In this document: piece after piece, positions 12,111 to 22,790 of the stretch
How positions within the stretch are numbered: the first letter of the stretch is position 1
Layout of the letters: each line of letters starts with the position of its first letter
Assembly: GCF_036370855.1 (NCBI RefSeq)
Contig: NC_088113.1
Span: 15,210,501-15,274,500, forward strand
DNA: 64,000 nt
Direction: 5' to 3'
DNA from: Dromaius novaehollandiae
Lineage: Eukaryota; Chordata; Aves; Casuariiformes; Dromaiidae
Notes under the pieces: generated by a model
Told to the model about the DNA's origin: nothing
The model's database searches: none
The model's input: only the letters and a program-made list of their open reading frames with translations
Position numbers and translations under genes: made by a program

Positions 12111-14559
12111 GGAAATATAATTTCTATTAGTCAAAGTCCAGAACGGCACCAGTCTGACGCCACGAGTGTGGTATTCATTGTTTTCACTAGCACGATTGCT
12201 TTATGCCTATTACTGAGAAGGCAGATAAATGAGAGCTTCCCTAGCATGTTCAAATGTCAATATTATTGAGGGGCAGGATTTCAGAAAGGGCTGTCTGTAG
12301 TGGGTGCAGCTGTTTGTCTGGAAAGACCTCTGTCTGTATTTTTCACCCACAATAAATTGCAGACACAGATGTTGCTGGTTAGTATCTGCCAACCTGTCTG
12401 AACTTGTAAAGCAAGTAATTAATTGCTGAACTACCAGTACTTGCTGTTTATTTGAACTGAGGGCACCCCAACACACCTGCAGAAACGAAGGCTCAGCTGA
12501 GGTTTAGCTAAAAAACAAGCCTTCAGCATATCCAATGGCCTTTTCATCCTCAAAGGAAAAATCTCCACCCAGCCTCAACCTGGGTGAATCCTAAGCTGCT
12601 GTTGTGGCCCTAGAGGGTGTTTTGATCTCTGCTGCATTTCACCGTGTTACAAAGGAGACCAGATGCTACAGCTGCCTCTGGAGATCCTGGGAGCACGTTT
12701 CAGTGCGTCGGGGTGCTTAACCACGGGGTGCTCTTGGAGCTGGGAGCACAGGCCTGGAGAACATCTGCAGTCTCAGTTACCAGATACCTAGGGTCTTCTC
12801 CTAGGCAATGGCAGCAGGCTCACAGGCGATCATGCTACTGTTGGGCCATCCTAAGAGAGCAGGGAGAGGGAAAACCCACTTTTTATTGTTGGCCATTGTA
12901 TCTGCTATGCTCAAGGGAGAGGGCTCTACAAAGCAAAATGTGAGCAAAGGTTTTCTTAACTGTGTGCGGGGGGGAGGGCTTGACTTTGTTTTGTTCTTGT
13001 TGCTAACAACGTCAGATGGGTCTAACTTTCCAGCCTGCTCAGGATGAGACAAACAGCCAAGGAAGCATCAAAGTGAATGGGTGTTTTTTGATCAACATCA
13101 CAGAGAGTTTGTTTTCTTTCTCCACTTGCCCAATGACACACTAACTTGGATGACTGGTCTGTGACAGAGCTGGTTGGAAAATGTTAGTGGAATAATGCAG
13201 AAAAAGAGCAAATATTTTTACAAATGGTAGTGACAATATTTTTACCTTGGGTCAATCCAAATTAACAGGAAATTTTTTTCAGTACAAACAGTTCAAAACT
13301 CACCGTAGCCAAAATGTATGCAAGGGGTGAATATGCATGAACACTGGTTATGAAAAGGTGTTCCTGGGATAAATGTGCAGCAAAATTGCATCTAATCTGG
13401 TAGCAGTAGCATAATTAGCAAGATTCCTCTCCTACCTAGTCATTCATGTATATGCTTGCCCTTTGCACAGTTTTTTCTTTTAAGAGAGAGCTGTGAAAGA
13501 GACAGCTTGCAGAAACACTTGCTGGTCCCAGCACTTGTGTACACATAACCATCCCCAGCGGGTAGCCTGCAGCCCTCTCTACAGACAGCTTTAAAAAACC
13601 CGTGGACTCTTAGAATTAAGGCAATAAATGCCATCCTAATCCTGTCAGCAAATTTCCTAGTAGGCACTTCACTACTCAGGATCTGAAGGAAAACTTCCCT
13701 GGCATCAGTTGGAGGAAGGACATTTACTCCAGGAACATGTTTCCCGACTTGTCTTTGGCAGCTCCCCAGCGTGCTGGCGAAGCCTCTTCCTCTGTCAACT
13801 CATCTTTTGCTTCTTCTCTACCAGGAGTGAAAAGTCATCCCCGAGGGCTTCTAGTATATAACCTTCTCAAGACATGCAGCACAGGGAGGCTTCTGCCTCT
13901 GTAAGGGCCTAAGATGGAATAAACTTAAATGCTTGTGATCAGCAGGATGTCCCTTGGGTCATACACACATACATGGCTTGTTGCCTTCTCCATTAAGAAA
14001 GCCTAGTAAAATATATACAGTTTGAATTATCATTGTTTGATAAAATAGATTAACATAGACCCCAAACCCTGTAAATCGTAGTGTCATTAGAAATGTCATG
14101 AGAACCATCAGTTTTGACACACAAAACTGAAATTTCAGATGGGGAAGAAAGCACATGAGTGTCTGAATAATTTTACCATATAGCAAAGCTGGTTGAAATT
14201 TTCACCATTTAAAAATGTTGATAAGGTTTCCTTTCATATTTCTAATGGATGACAAAATGCAAAAAATTGATTTTTTTTTTTGCATTTTTGTTAGCTTTTA
14301 TAGAAACAGAAAGCCAGAATCCTGATTACGCTATTTTTTCTTATCCTTTTGGAATTTTCCCTTTGTGATCTCTCGTGTTTCTCTTTACCTAAACTGAAAT
14401 TTGGGCTGTAGCGTTATTACTACATATTTAGTAGTTCTAGAGAATAACTTCTCACTAGCCTGTGATTATAAAATACTTTCCATGTAAATAAATGCAGTCT
14501 CATTTTTGGTAGGACTTATATTTAAAAGAAGTATGTGCAAACTCAACTAAGTGCCTTTG

Positions 14560-14820
14560 ATAAACAGTTTGGGACTGCTGATTAATTGGAACTAAAACCA
14601 GATGAGAAAATTAAACATATGTTCTTATTCAAGCTCCCTGGAGGATTTGTCAGGGAGCTTGGCATGCATTAATAATTGCTTGGAATGGATTTAATAGCTC
14701 ATCTTGTAGTTTTGCACACAAAACAATCAGTCAATATAAAGAGCATGGTGTCATCTGTCTTTGTTAATTAGGGATCTCAAGCGCCTTTCATAATAAAGGC
14801 TAGTAATTAAGATACAATTA
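14560..14820. promoter_or_regulatory. Candidate conserved non-coding element around a perfect hairpin
   Basis: This AT-rich, CpG-poor block has many TAAT/ATTA cores (for example ctgattaattgg, gcattaataattgc, gttaattaggg), about 400-640 bases downstream of exon 2. It surrounds the inverted repeat at 14631-14660. The regulatory role is an inference from texture only. Confidence 0.3.
14631..14660. repeat. Perfect inverted repeat, 10-bp arms, 10-base loop
   Basis: AAGCTCCCTG (14631-14640), spacer gaggatttgt, CAGGGAGCTT (14651-14660). Confidence 0.95.
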
Positions 14821-15206
14821 GAAAGGAAGCGCTCAGATGTGGTTTTGCCACCTCGGGGACCATAAGCAGCAGGAGGAAGAGGGTAGGTCTTTCCGAAATC
14901 ATGAGATACTTTGAGTCTATGATCTTTTTTGGCACTAGACACATGTTCAGATGCACAACGTTTGCTCCTGGCTGCTCTGGGGGGACGGTGCTCAGGCCGG
15001 CTGATGGTCGACCCCCTATACCTTAAGTGGTGGCTACGTTAACGTTTACTGAGACCCCACCATATAACCCTGGACACCTAAAGCCAGTTCTTAAGACGCT
15101 TTTGCTGACGCTCTGACGTCAGCATTTCTAAGCATGTCGGACATAACTCTTTGAAGGCATGTGCTCTGCTTTTGGTTTCGTCCATCTGTCCCTGTTGATC
15201 ACTCAC

Positions 15207-15399
15207 CTTCCCGGGTGCTCCTGGAGTACCTGGTAGACGCTAATCTGGAACGTCTCGTTATCAAAGCGCTCACGGATGTAATCCTTATATATCCTGAACT
15301 CGGCAGCGGTCACCGCTTCCCCCTCCGGGATTCTGGAGAGATCAAACCTGAACTCGCGGTAGTGGCAGCGCTGATGGTGAAACTCGCGGTCATGCTCCA
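15207..15399 (-). CDS. BMP7: BMP7 coding exon 2 (middle prodomain)
   Basis: This 193-bp exon encodes residues 145-208 and two bases of codon 209. The acceptor is a pyrimidine-rich tract ending TTCCAG and the donor is GTGAGT. It enters in phase 1, matching the exon 1 donor, and leaves in phase 2, matching exon 3. The translation contains [41 protein letters not shown] and [11 protein letters not shown], which are the arm-domain strands of the BMP7 prodomain. The NET sequon (N192) corresponds to the known N-glycosylation site of the family prodomain. Residue 156 is Cys (QRCHYRE), where human BMP7 has Tyr in an otherwise similar stretch, so this prodomain may carry an unpaired cysteine. The prodomain normally stays non-covalently bound to the mature dimer and targets it to extracellular fibrillin. 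Confidence 0.98.
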
Positions 15400-16268
15400 C
15401 TGGAACAGAAAAGCAGCCCATTAGCCACCTGCGTTGTCGGCTCTCCCCAGCCATCAAACACGCTGCGAGTCACCACAACAGAGCAGCGCAGGAATATCTG
15501 GTTGCACTGTCCCACTCTGCTGCTTGGTTCATTAAGGCATCTACGAAATATATGATTCTACAGGGGTTATTATAAGTATACACGTATTTACCAGACTCTC
15601 TCTGAAACGGTTTTACAACTGGCTGGTATAGGGTGTGGATGACCGTTGTCTTTTAATGATTTTGGCAGCTTCATACTTGACAACTGACTCTGGACACTTG
15701 CCACCGATAACAGCCAAGCTGCTGCGTGAAGGATCTCAAAGAAACAGATGGGGCTTTTCAGAAGTGCTGGTTCTCGGCCTAACTCTGCTTATGAAAATTA
15801 CACACACACGCGTGCGTGTGCAAATTCCAGTCCTTGAGCCTCTTTGCATGCCGGTGACCCACACCCTGAGCCAGCGGGAAGCAGAGTGCCGCTCCGCAGG
15901 GCTGAAGCTTTTGTCTGAAAGCATCTCTGGCGATCAGAACTACGAAGCAAACGTTCAAAGCGAGCAACTTCTTCAGTCCACCAACAGCCCCCAGTAGTGA
16001 CTTTGCAATAACAAGAGCTGCTAGATTCCTGCCCACGCGTGCTCGGGCAGCCCGTTATGCCAGCGGGTGACAATTCTGCCCGTCATGCTGATGTACAACT
16101 GGTTGCCTTGTGTAACGCTGCTGGCGGATAGTGAAGCAGAGGGTTAGTGCTGTGAGGAAACAAAGATTCGAAGACTGTCCTCCAACCAGCTCCCTCAACC
16201 CTGCCGGCAACGGGGAGGAGAAGTGTCAGCACCCCATCCAGCAGACACAAAAGCGAAGCACCCGTCTT

Positions 16269-16450
16269 TGAAGAAATTCCAAATTAAACAGACAAGTCAG
16301 ACAAAGGAAAATGGGGAAACAGAGGTATGAGGGGATGAACCGCGTCGCCCGAGGTCACGCAGCATGGCGTTTTGAGCGCTGAGGTTTGAACCAGGGGCTT
16401 GCCCAAAGTCCCAGTCCCGTCGTCTGTCCACTTGACCTCCCTGCAGCTCG
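16269..16450 (-). mobile_element. MIR-like (CORE) SINE relic
   Basis: In order, the plus strand shows a cagacaagtcagacaaagg block, ggggaaacagaggt, gcccgaggtcacgcagc, gaggtttgaaccaggg and tcccagtcccgt. This matches the known order of the reverse strand of amniote MIR-type SINEs (gaaactgaggc, cccaaggtcacacagc, gggatttgaacccagg). It carries many substitutions. Confidence 0.75.
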
Positions 16451-16539
16451 AGTGCACAATTCAAGTAGTTAGCTCTGAGGTTTTCTTGGCAAAGAATGTG
16501 TGTCTTTCTACAGGCCTGATTCTCTTCTGGCAGCAGTAA

Positions 16540-16600
16540 ATCCATTGTGTAAATCCATTGACTTAAATGGAATTACTCCTGAAAAAGAGGAGTTTTGAGC
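16540..16600. mobile_element. Short relic with 'tgtaaatccattgactt' phrase
   Basis: The phrase tgtaaatccattgacttaaa followed by tggaattactcctg is a frequent piece of old sauropsid interspersed repeats. It lies directly beside the MIR-like relic. Confidence 0.4.
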
Positions 16601-17059
16601 CTGAGTCTGTGAAGTGCGATTTAAATTTAGTGCTACGCCGCACTAATGTGCATTAGCATCAGTGATTAAGCACACACAAGGCACTCCCTCGTGGCAGGGA
16701 CGGAGTGCGGAGAGCCTCCTGCAACCACCGAACGTCCAAACACGCACCCAGAGCAGGTTCGATACTGCTTTACTGGCCGAGTTTCAGCAGCTGGCTACAG
16801 ACTCTCCTTCATCTCGCACGTTATTTCTGCCGGGAGTGCAGGGCTCTCCGCTGGCCACTGTGCGATAGCTGCTCAGGGAAATAAGTACTTCAAAGTTCTT
16901 GCTAGTAGCTGGGATTCATCTCAGAGGAGTGTTTTAGGCATTAAACCCCTAAGCTCTCCAAGACAGAGGCAGTTAAGTTCAGCAAATGCTGTTAGAGGTT
17001 GGGCAGTCCTAGCGAGCACTGGATGAACAATGTTATTGTTCCACTCCTAGCTCTAACAT

Positions 17060-17200
17060 CTAGTCCAGCCTTAGGAAGATCACTTAGTCTCGCGTACCCT
17101 GAAGTGGGGCATACTGCAAATATTTGTCAGTGCTTGGAAAACACTTGGCAGGCCAAAACTGCCCTGTAAGTGTTAGCAACGCTATTAAATGTGCCTCAAA
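17060..17200 (+). mobile_element. MIR-like SINE relic
   Basis: The piece ccttaggaagatcacttagtc corresponds to the forward MIR phrase 'ccttgggcaagtcacttaacc'. It is followed by tggggcatactgc, and by agtgttagcaacgctatta near the end, which fits the 3' MIR part. It is degraded. Confidence 0.55.
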
Positions 17201-18761
17201 CACTTTCTTCCCAAATATTCCCAGCAGAGTAAGTTACAAAGAGTATGATTTCAGTCTCAAAGGAATTTGTTCATGCCTAAATTATAGAGGGGAGTAAAAA
17301 ATATTTTAGTATGGAGCAGCTCCTTTAACCACAACTATAGAAGAATGAACATGTTGGGTGTTTTTAATTATATTACGGATAACATCACTAGCACGGTGTA
17401 TTTCAGAGAACTCTAACAGTAGGACGTACAAATGTGATCTGCTTCCAAAAATGTGGGATGGCTGCATTTTCAACGAAAGGTGGGTGCACCTTCTCAGTGT
17501 ACACGTGTGACGGCAACTCTGTTGGCCCACACCAGTCTCTAGCTGCACTTTGTATGCGCAGACGGACAACAAATGCATGAAGATAAAACTTTTTCAGGTG
17601 CTGTTAGAGCCCACAGTGATTTCTATGCTAGAGCCCTAGAAAAATGTGTCATATTAGTGTGAAAAATTAATGGGTCAGGGTCATAAAATAAAGATCCCCA
17701 AAGTCTGAACTTTCCCATGCTTTGCAGATGTTTGGATATAGGGTTTTGGGTTGAGCCATCTTTAGTGTTAAAGCAAACATTCCTGTGGCTATAGTCATTA
17801 AGATCATGAAAATATGTGGATATGTAACTGAAGAAAGAATCCCAAGAAACCCTTCAACTCAGTGTTTATTGTTTTTCCCCTTTTTTCTTTGCACTCTGGA
17901 CCTATCTGCTGACCCAGAAGTAACAAATCCTTTCAGAACTAATTTATGAGAAACACTGACCCTGAATCAACATCTGTTAGATGACTGCAGTAAATCTTAT
18001 TACATAATTAAACACCAAAATCTATGTTAAAATATCGTTAAGGGTCTGACTTGAACTCATAAAAGCAAGACTCTTCATTATGAAGGCTGAAATCCTATCC
18101 TTAATTCATGCTGCTGTGCTTTGGTATTTGTGAACATATGGTACAGTATATATGATCGTGCACTTTTTGTGGACCCCAGTAATACCTTAAGCACAACAGC
18201 ATGAGGCAAGCAGGGGAGTGCTCAAGAAGTCGGAGTTTCCTGGGTTTGATGGGTGTTAGTCAGACCTTTGACAATACTGCAACAGGGTTGTTTCCAATTA
18301 ATTACCTGAGAAGTTTGAATAGGGAGTGTCTAAAAAAAGGCGGGGGGGGTGGAGGGAGGCAATGGTATTTTAAAAGTGTTCACTGAAACACTCAAGTCAA
18401 GAGAATTGCTACAGCTCTTTGCATAAGGCTAATTTCTCCATTAGGTCTATAAAATATGTGATCCCTATTGACACAATATATCATAATAAGAAAATTTTGG
18501 TCATTCTTAAAGGACTTAATCTCAGTTGTTCATCAGCCGTTTGAAAAGCTCCCTTAGAAGTCATCACACAATATGAAAATTTGCTGGATGTAAATAGTCT
18601 GTTTGCTCAAAGAACTTAAACTCGTGTTTGTCCTGGGTTCATAGTTCTTGCAAAGCGTTACCACCCAATGGTTTTTGGCTAGTGGTTTTAGTCCAGTTCC
18701 TACTGGGGAGGCTCCTAATTTCAAAGATTGGAAATTCTAGCTCAGCAAGTGTCACAATTCA

Positions 18762-18805
18762 AAAGCCTTGGCAAGGCAGCTGCTTGGAGAGGAAGCCAAG
18801 GCTTT
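18762..18805. repeat. Perfect inverted repeat, 11-bp arms, 22-base loop
   Basis: AAAGCCTTGGC (18762-18772) and GCCAAGGCTTT (18795-18805). The loop contains the palindrome CAGCTG (an E-box). Confidence 0.95.
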
Positions 18806-19132
18806 GGATGTGGCATCAAAGGATGTAAAATAAGAGAAGGAAGAACACCCTTGAAAAATAATTCTGCTATGAAACAGACAGTGTGCATTAACTGTTGGAA
18901 AGCAGTGAATTTTTTCCATTGAAAGAAACAACCTAAAGTAAATGCACCTCTCCATTTCTGGAAGTGGTCTTGTACTTTGGGGGCATAACTTCTGCATACA
19001 TATTATGACCTAATTAAACACAGGGCTAAAAATCTGCTGGTGAAAAGAGCTCTTGGGCCAAGAGTGGCGTGCTAAGTGTGGCAGTTAATCGTGGCTATGC
19101 CAGGTTGTGATCATCAGACACTCCTTTTGGTA

Positions 19133-19158
19133 TTGGCCTTTGGCCAAGGAAAGGCCAA
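19133..19158. repeat. Perfect inverted repeat, 9-bp arms, 8-base loop
   Basis: TTGGCCTTT (19133-19141), spacer GGCCAAGG, AAAGGCCAA (19150-19158). The TTGGC and GCCAA halves resemble NFI half-sites. Confidence 0.95.
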
Positions 19159-20626
19159 AAAAGTTGGGATCCTAGAGCTGCACCATGGAGATGGACAACA
19201 GATTCCTAAGAAAATAAGCAAAACCAAGAAAAAGTGTGCAGGACAATTAAGGTGTCAAAACAAAACAAGTACATAGTCTTAGGTTAGTGGTTATCAGTAA
19301 ATTTGCCACACCTTTGTTGCAAATATGCAAGTACGCTTAGCATCTCTGAAAGTCTGGCCTTGGCTATCTGTCCACAATCTGGATGAATACTGCACACACT
19401 GCAGTCATCCATCTGATACAGACAGGGCTTCAGATATCTCTGAAGTCCTTTGTTCCTCCAGACCCACTCTGTTGTGGCTTTGCAGTGATGCAAGAGGAGG
19501 CAATATGGCATAGTTGTGCAACACCAGTGACGGTTAAAAGAAAACATGATGGACGCATGTGCTGAGATGTGAGGTAGCCAAGTATCAGATCCAAAAATAT
19601 GGGAAAAGTGAAGATAAAATGCCTAAGAATCTATGGTACTTGTTTTCACATGCCCTGAAGTGTACTCTCTTTTTATGAGAAGAAAAAGTTATAGCGGTTG
19701 AAATCTAGAACTGGTGTGACAGCAGGACCAAAAAGGAAGACTAGGCAGAAAAGCCAGGGATCCTGTTTTAAGACCCCCAGGAGCCCAAACGTCTAAAGCA
19801 CACGATACCCCAGCAGAAAGCTAAGAAAAGTACCTCATCCAATGTTTGGTCATTTTCACAACAAAATACGTTGAAAGCATAAATTAGGGCCCCAACTCTT
19901 TTAAACTCCTTTGTAAATCACTATTGGTAAATTAAAAGCTGATCTGAGCTAATTCGGTAGATGTTGGTTGGACCACTGGTTTTGTAATATGGACTGACGG
20001 CAGTCAAGGCACGACCACGACAGCCAAGACTCAGGTTTAGACATAGCTTGCAATAGTTATATTATTCCTGTCTACACCGGCCAAAGAAACCAGAAAATGT
20101 TAGGTTTTGTACGAAGCGCGGTAGCAGTATGTCAATCATTAGTGCTCTGTATTAAGCAAAGAACCAGGAATATCACAGGAATAATTTTCTAAGAATGATG
20201 GTGTTAAAAAAATAATTATTACAGAAGTGATAAAGAGCTAATCCAACCCCCAGGGAGGTCAAGAGAAATACTTCCACTAATTTCAAGGGGGTCCACTTCT
20301 GCCATGCAAGAATCTACTCACCTGCGTATTTTTACGTTCTTGTTTTCTGAAGAGATTAAAAAAGCTGTTTTTCACAAGCAAAGTAAACATGAGATGAATA
20401 GATGCTGGGCTCAGGCTGCCAAACTGAAAGCTTCAGTAATCCCAACCTTCTTCTCCCTGGAACGTCTGGATGCTGCACTAGGAATGTATTTTGAATACTT
20501 AAAAAGTAAACATTTACATCCTCCTGTTAATCTTTTCATCTGATATAGGTTTTTTTGCTTATAACTTTAAGAATAGTTATCTCATTTATTGTAGTGATCA
20601 CAAGTGGAATAATTACGTTATTATCA

Positions 20627-20667
20627 CATTGAAAAATTAGAAAGCTAGTTGTTTCTAATTTACAATG
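20627..20667. repeat. Extended hairpin: 10-bp perfect arms plus 5-bp outer arms
   Basis: AAATTAGAAA (20634-20643) pairs with TTTCTAATTT (20652-20661) around an 8-base loop. Outside it, CATTG (20627-20631) pairs with CAATG (20663-20667). Confidence 0.9.
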
Positions 20668-20749
20668 AAAAAAAAAGGTACCAAAAGGAATGTACGCTAG
20701 GGTGTCTGTAACTTCTTTACTCCCAAAAAAGGCCAGAAGGGATTTGTAA

Positions 20750-20781
20750 AGGACTTTAATCTCAAATAGATTAAAGGTCCT
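20750..20781. repeat. Hairpin with 13 paired bases, one bulge, 5-base loop
   Basis: AGGACTTTAATCT (20750-20762) pairs with AGATTAAAGGTCCT (20768-20781) apart from one extra G, around the loop caaat. Each arm carries a TAATCT core. Confidence 0.92.
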
Positions 20782-22539
20782 GAATTCCTGAGACTGAAAG
20801 ATAAGTCAAAGGAAAATAGATTCCAAAAGACAACACCCCCTCGCTCGGCCTCCGAGCCCTGCGAGACGCAACTTCAGAGGCATCGGCCCCGTTGCCTGCA
20901 AAACCTGCCGGAGATCCAGAGGCCAAAGAAAAACCCACCATGCTCTGGCATCGAGGGCCTGTCGAGCAGCTCTTGCTAGTCTACCTGTGCCTGCCTGACA
21001 CCAGCGACTGCAGAAATAACGCAGGCGAGCTTAGCGAGCAGGAAAGTCGTTATCTCCTTTTCCTCTGATCATTACAGATCTACAGAAAATAATCACTGTT
21101 TCTGGAGGGATCCCTGAGGACTGGCTGGTTTGTCCAGAGAGCCCATGGATGTCAGCTTTACTGGGCAAACTACCTTTTGAGTTGCACCGCTTTCATTCAG
21201 CAACGCAAAAATCTTGCTTGAACTTTCATAGTAAAATTAGCTTTAATTCTCTCCGTAAGTGCCCATAAAGATCCAAGTCAAAACTTTGCACTTCACAGAC
21301 TCTTCCTTGCATTTTCTCTGTGTAGAGCACAGGGTTTCCTAGAAACTGGCTGGTTTTGGACCACCAGCTCAGCCTGTGAGCCACGATCATCTTCAGCCTG
21401 CATAAGTGCAAGCTGCTTTCCAAAGGAGGGGTCCGCTCCCGTCACCGCTGCTGCACGCCTCTGCTGCCTCCCTTGTGAAAGGGATTCAGCCGAAAAATAA
21501 TGTCTCTGTCCCCAGGCACGTTTTCAGCAGGATCACATCCGCACCCCGGCTCAGTGCATGGCCGCAGGTCCCAGCAGAAGGAAGGGGGGACCCTCCAGCC
21601 GCAGCGGGAGGGACGGCAGGGCCAGCCCTGCGTTTTGGGTTTGCGATGGTTGTGAAACTGCACTGGAAATTTTCGGGATGCCGAATATGAGACCTCCTGA
21701 TGGGATTCTAATTAACAGTGATGAAATGTTCCCTGTATAAATTGCATCTCTGATTCTAAATTGATGGATAAAATCATGTCACTTATGAAATATAGGCCTT
21801 TTCTGCTTATGTTAGTGAGCTTCAAGAAGGAGGAAACCAATGAGGGGTAGGATCCAGCAGTCTGTAGCTGAAAAGGCCTGTTGGGCCCAGTGGGAATCCT
21901 GACTGAGCAAGCAGTGCAAGGTCAGTCCTTATATTTTTCTAAAGAAAAGAGGGAGTATAATAAAGATTGCAATAATGTCATGCCAAGCCACAGTCTGCTA
22001 AGGCACACGTTTCCCTCCTTGTTGTGCTTGACAGCAAGAGTTACAGGGGCAGTTGCAGCAAATTTATAATGGCAGGAATTTGGGAATGTGCAGTGCTGTG
22101 ATTGGTTTTCATTTCCTTCATCCTCTCGGCTAAAAGATTTACATGCTGACATCAGGGAACTAAAGCAGCAGCTAAAGAAACGCTTAAAGACATAGTTAAA
22201 GAGTATGAATTGAGAGTTCTGTAAATGATGTAGAGCAAATGTCCTGGACTGTGCATAAATAAAGTGAAAATACTGTTTTTAATAGGAGTGCTAAGGCAGT
22301 ATTTGGAGGGCTTTTTCACACTGGATATCTGCAGCTCTCCAGCTGATCTAAAACCAACTGCTGGTTTTTGGAGAAACCTAAGGAAAAACAAATGCACCCT
22401 TGAATTTGGGCTGTGAGATAAGCTTACTAGAAAAATACTGCATGGTTTTTATATAATCCAGTAACGCGTCCCACCGTCGGGAACTGCCGCCATCCTACAC
22501 TTCGAAAAACACAAGCTCAGAGTAACATTACTATTAGCG

Positions 22540-22790
22540 CCCCGGTAGCACCCACATTTAGCCGTGTGCTGCGTCTGCGGAGGGTGTTTGATTCCTCGTG
22601 CCACGGCCTGGTTGGGGTCTGCCCCGCCGGAGCAAGCGGCATTTGCTCCGTAGCCGGTTCGGGTAGTAACTCGCACGCCGAGCCTCAGTGCTGATGGACC
22701 CATTTTACAGCCAGGTAAGCGGAGGTAAAGGTGACAAACTATTTGCTGCGTGGTAAATTCAGAGTGCAGCCAGGCTAAGCCCTGTCCTGT
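22540..22790 (-). mobile_element. MIR-like SINE relic
   Basis: The phrase ccattttacagccaggtaag at about 22700 is a recognisable reverse-strand MIR core ('ccattttacagatgaggaaa'). The CpG-rich sequence before it (tattagcgccccggtagcac) may belong to the same composite element. The left boundary is uncertain. Confidence 0.5.

Larger units (their letters stand above)
4668..15206 (-). other. BMP7: BMP7 intron 2
   Basis: This intron of about 10.5 kb lies between exons 3 and 2. It holds a palindromic POU-octamer site (4991-5006), a 22-bp perfect tandem duplication (7452-7495), a purine-rich tract with a 219-codon ORF on the opposite strand (8210-8869), a 10-bp inverted repeat (9549-9574), an A20 run (9877-9896), worn interspersed repeats (11220-11575 and 12005-12110), and an AT-rich block with a perfect hairpin (14560-14820). 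GC-rich patches at 5940-6240 and 10030-10200 hold no recognisable gene. Other stretches show nothing I can name. Confidence 0.92.

Noticed and set aside
18628-18700. Start of an avian ERV LTR (tgtcctgggttc phrase)
   Set aside because: Only the first dozen bases resemble such LTRs; there is no matching 3' end, no second LTR and no retroviral coding remains.
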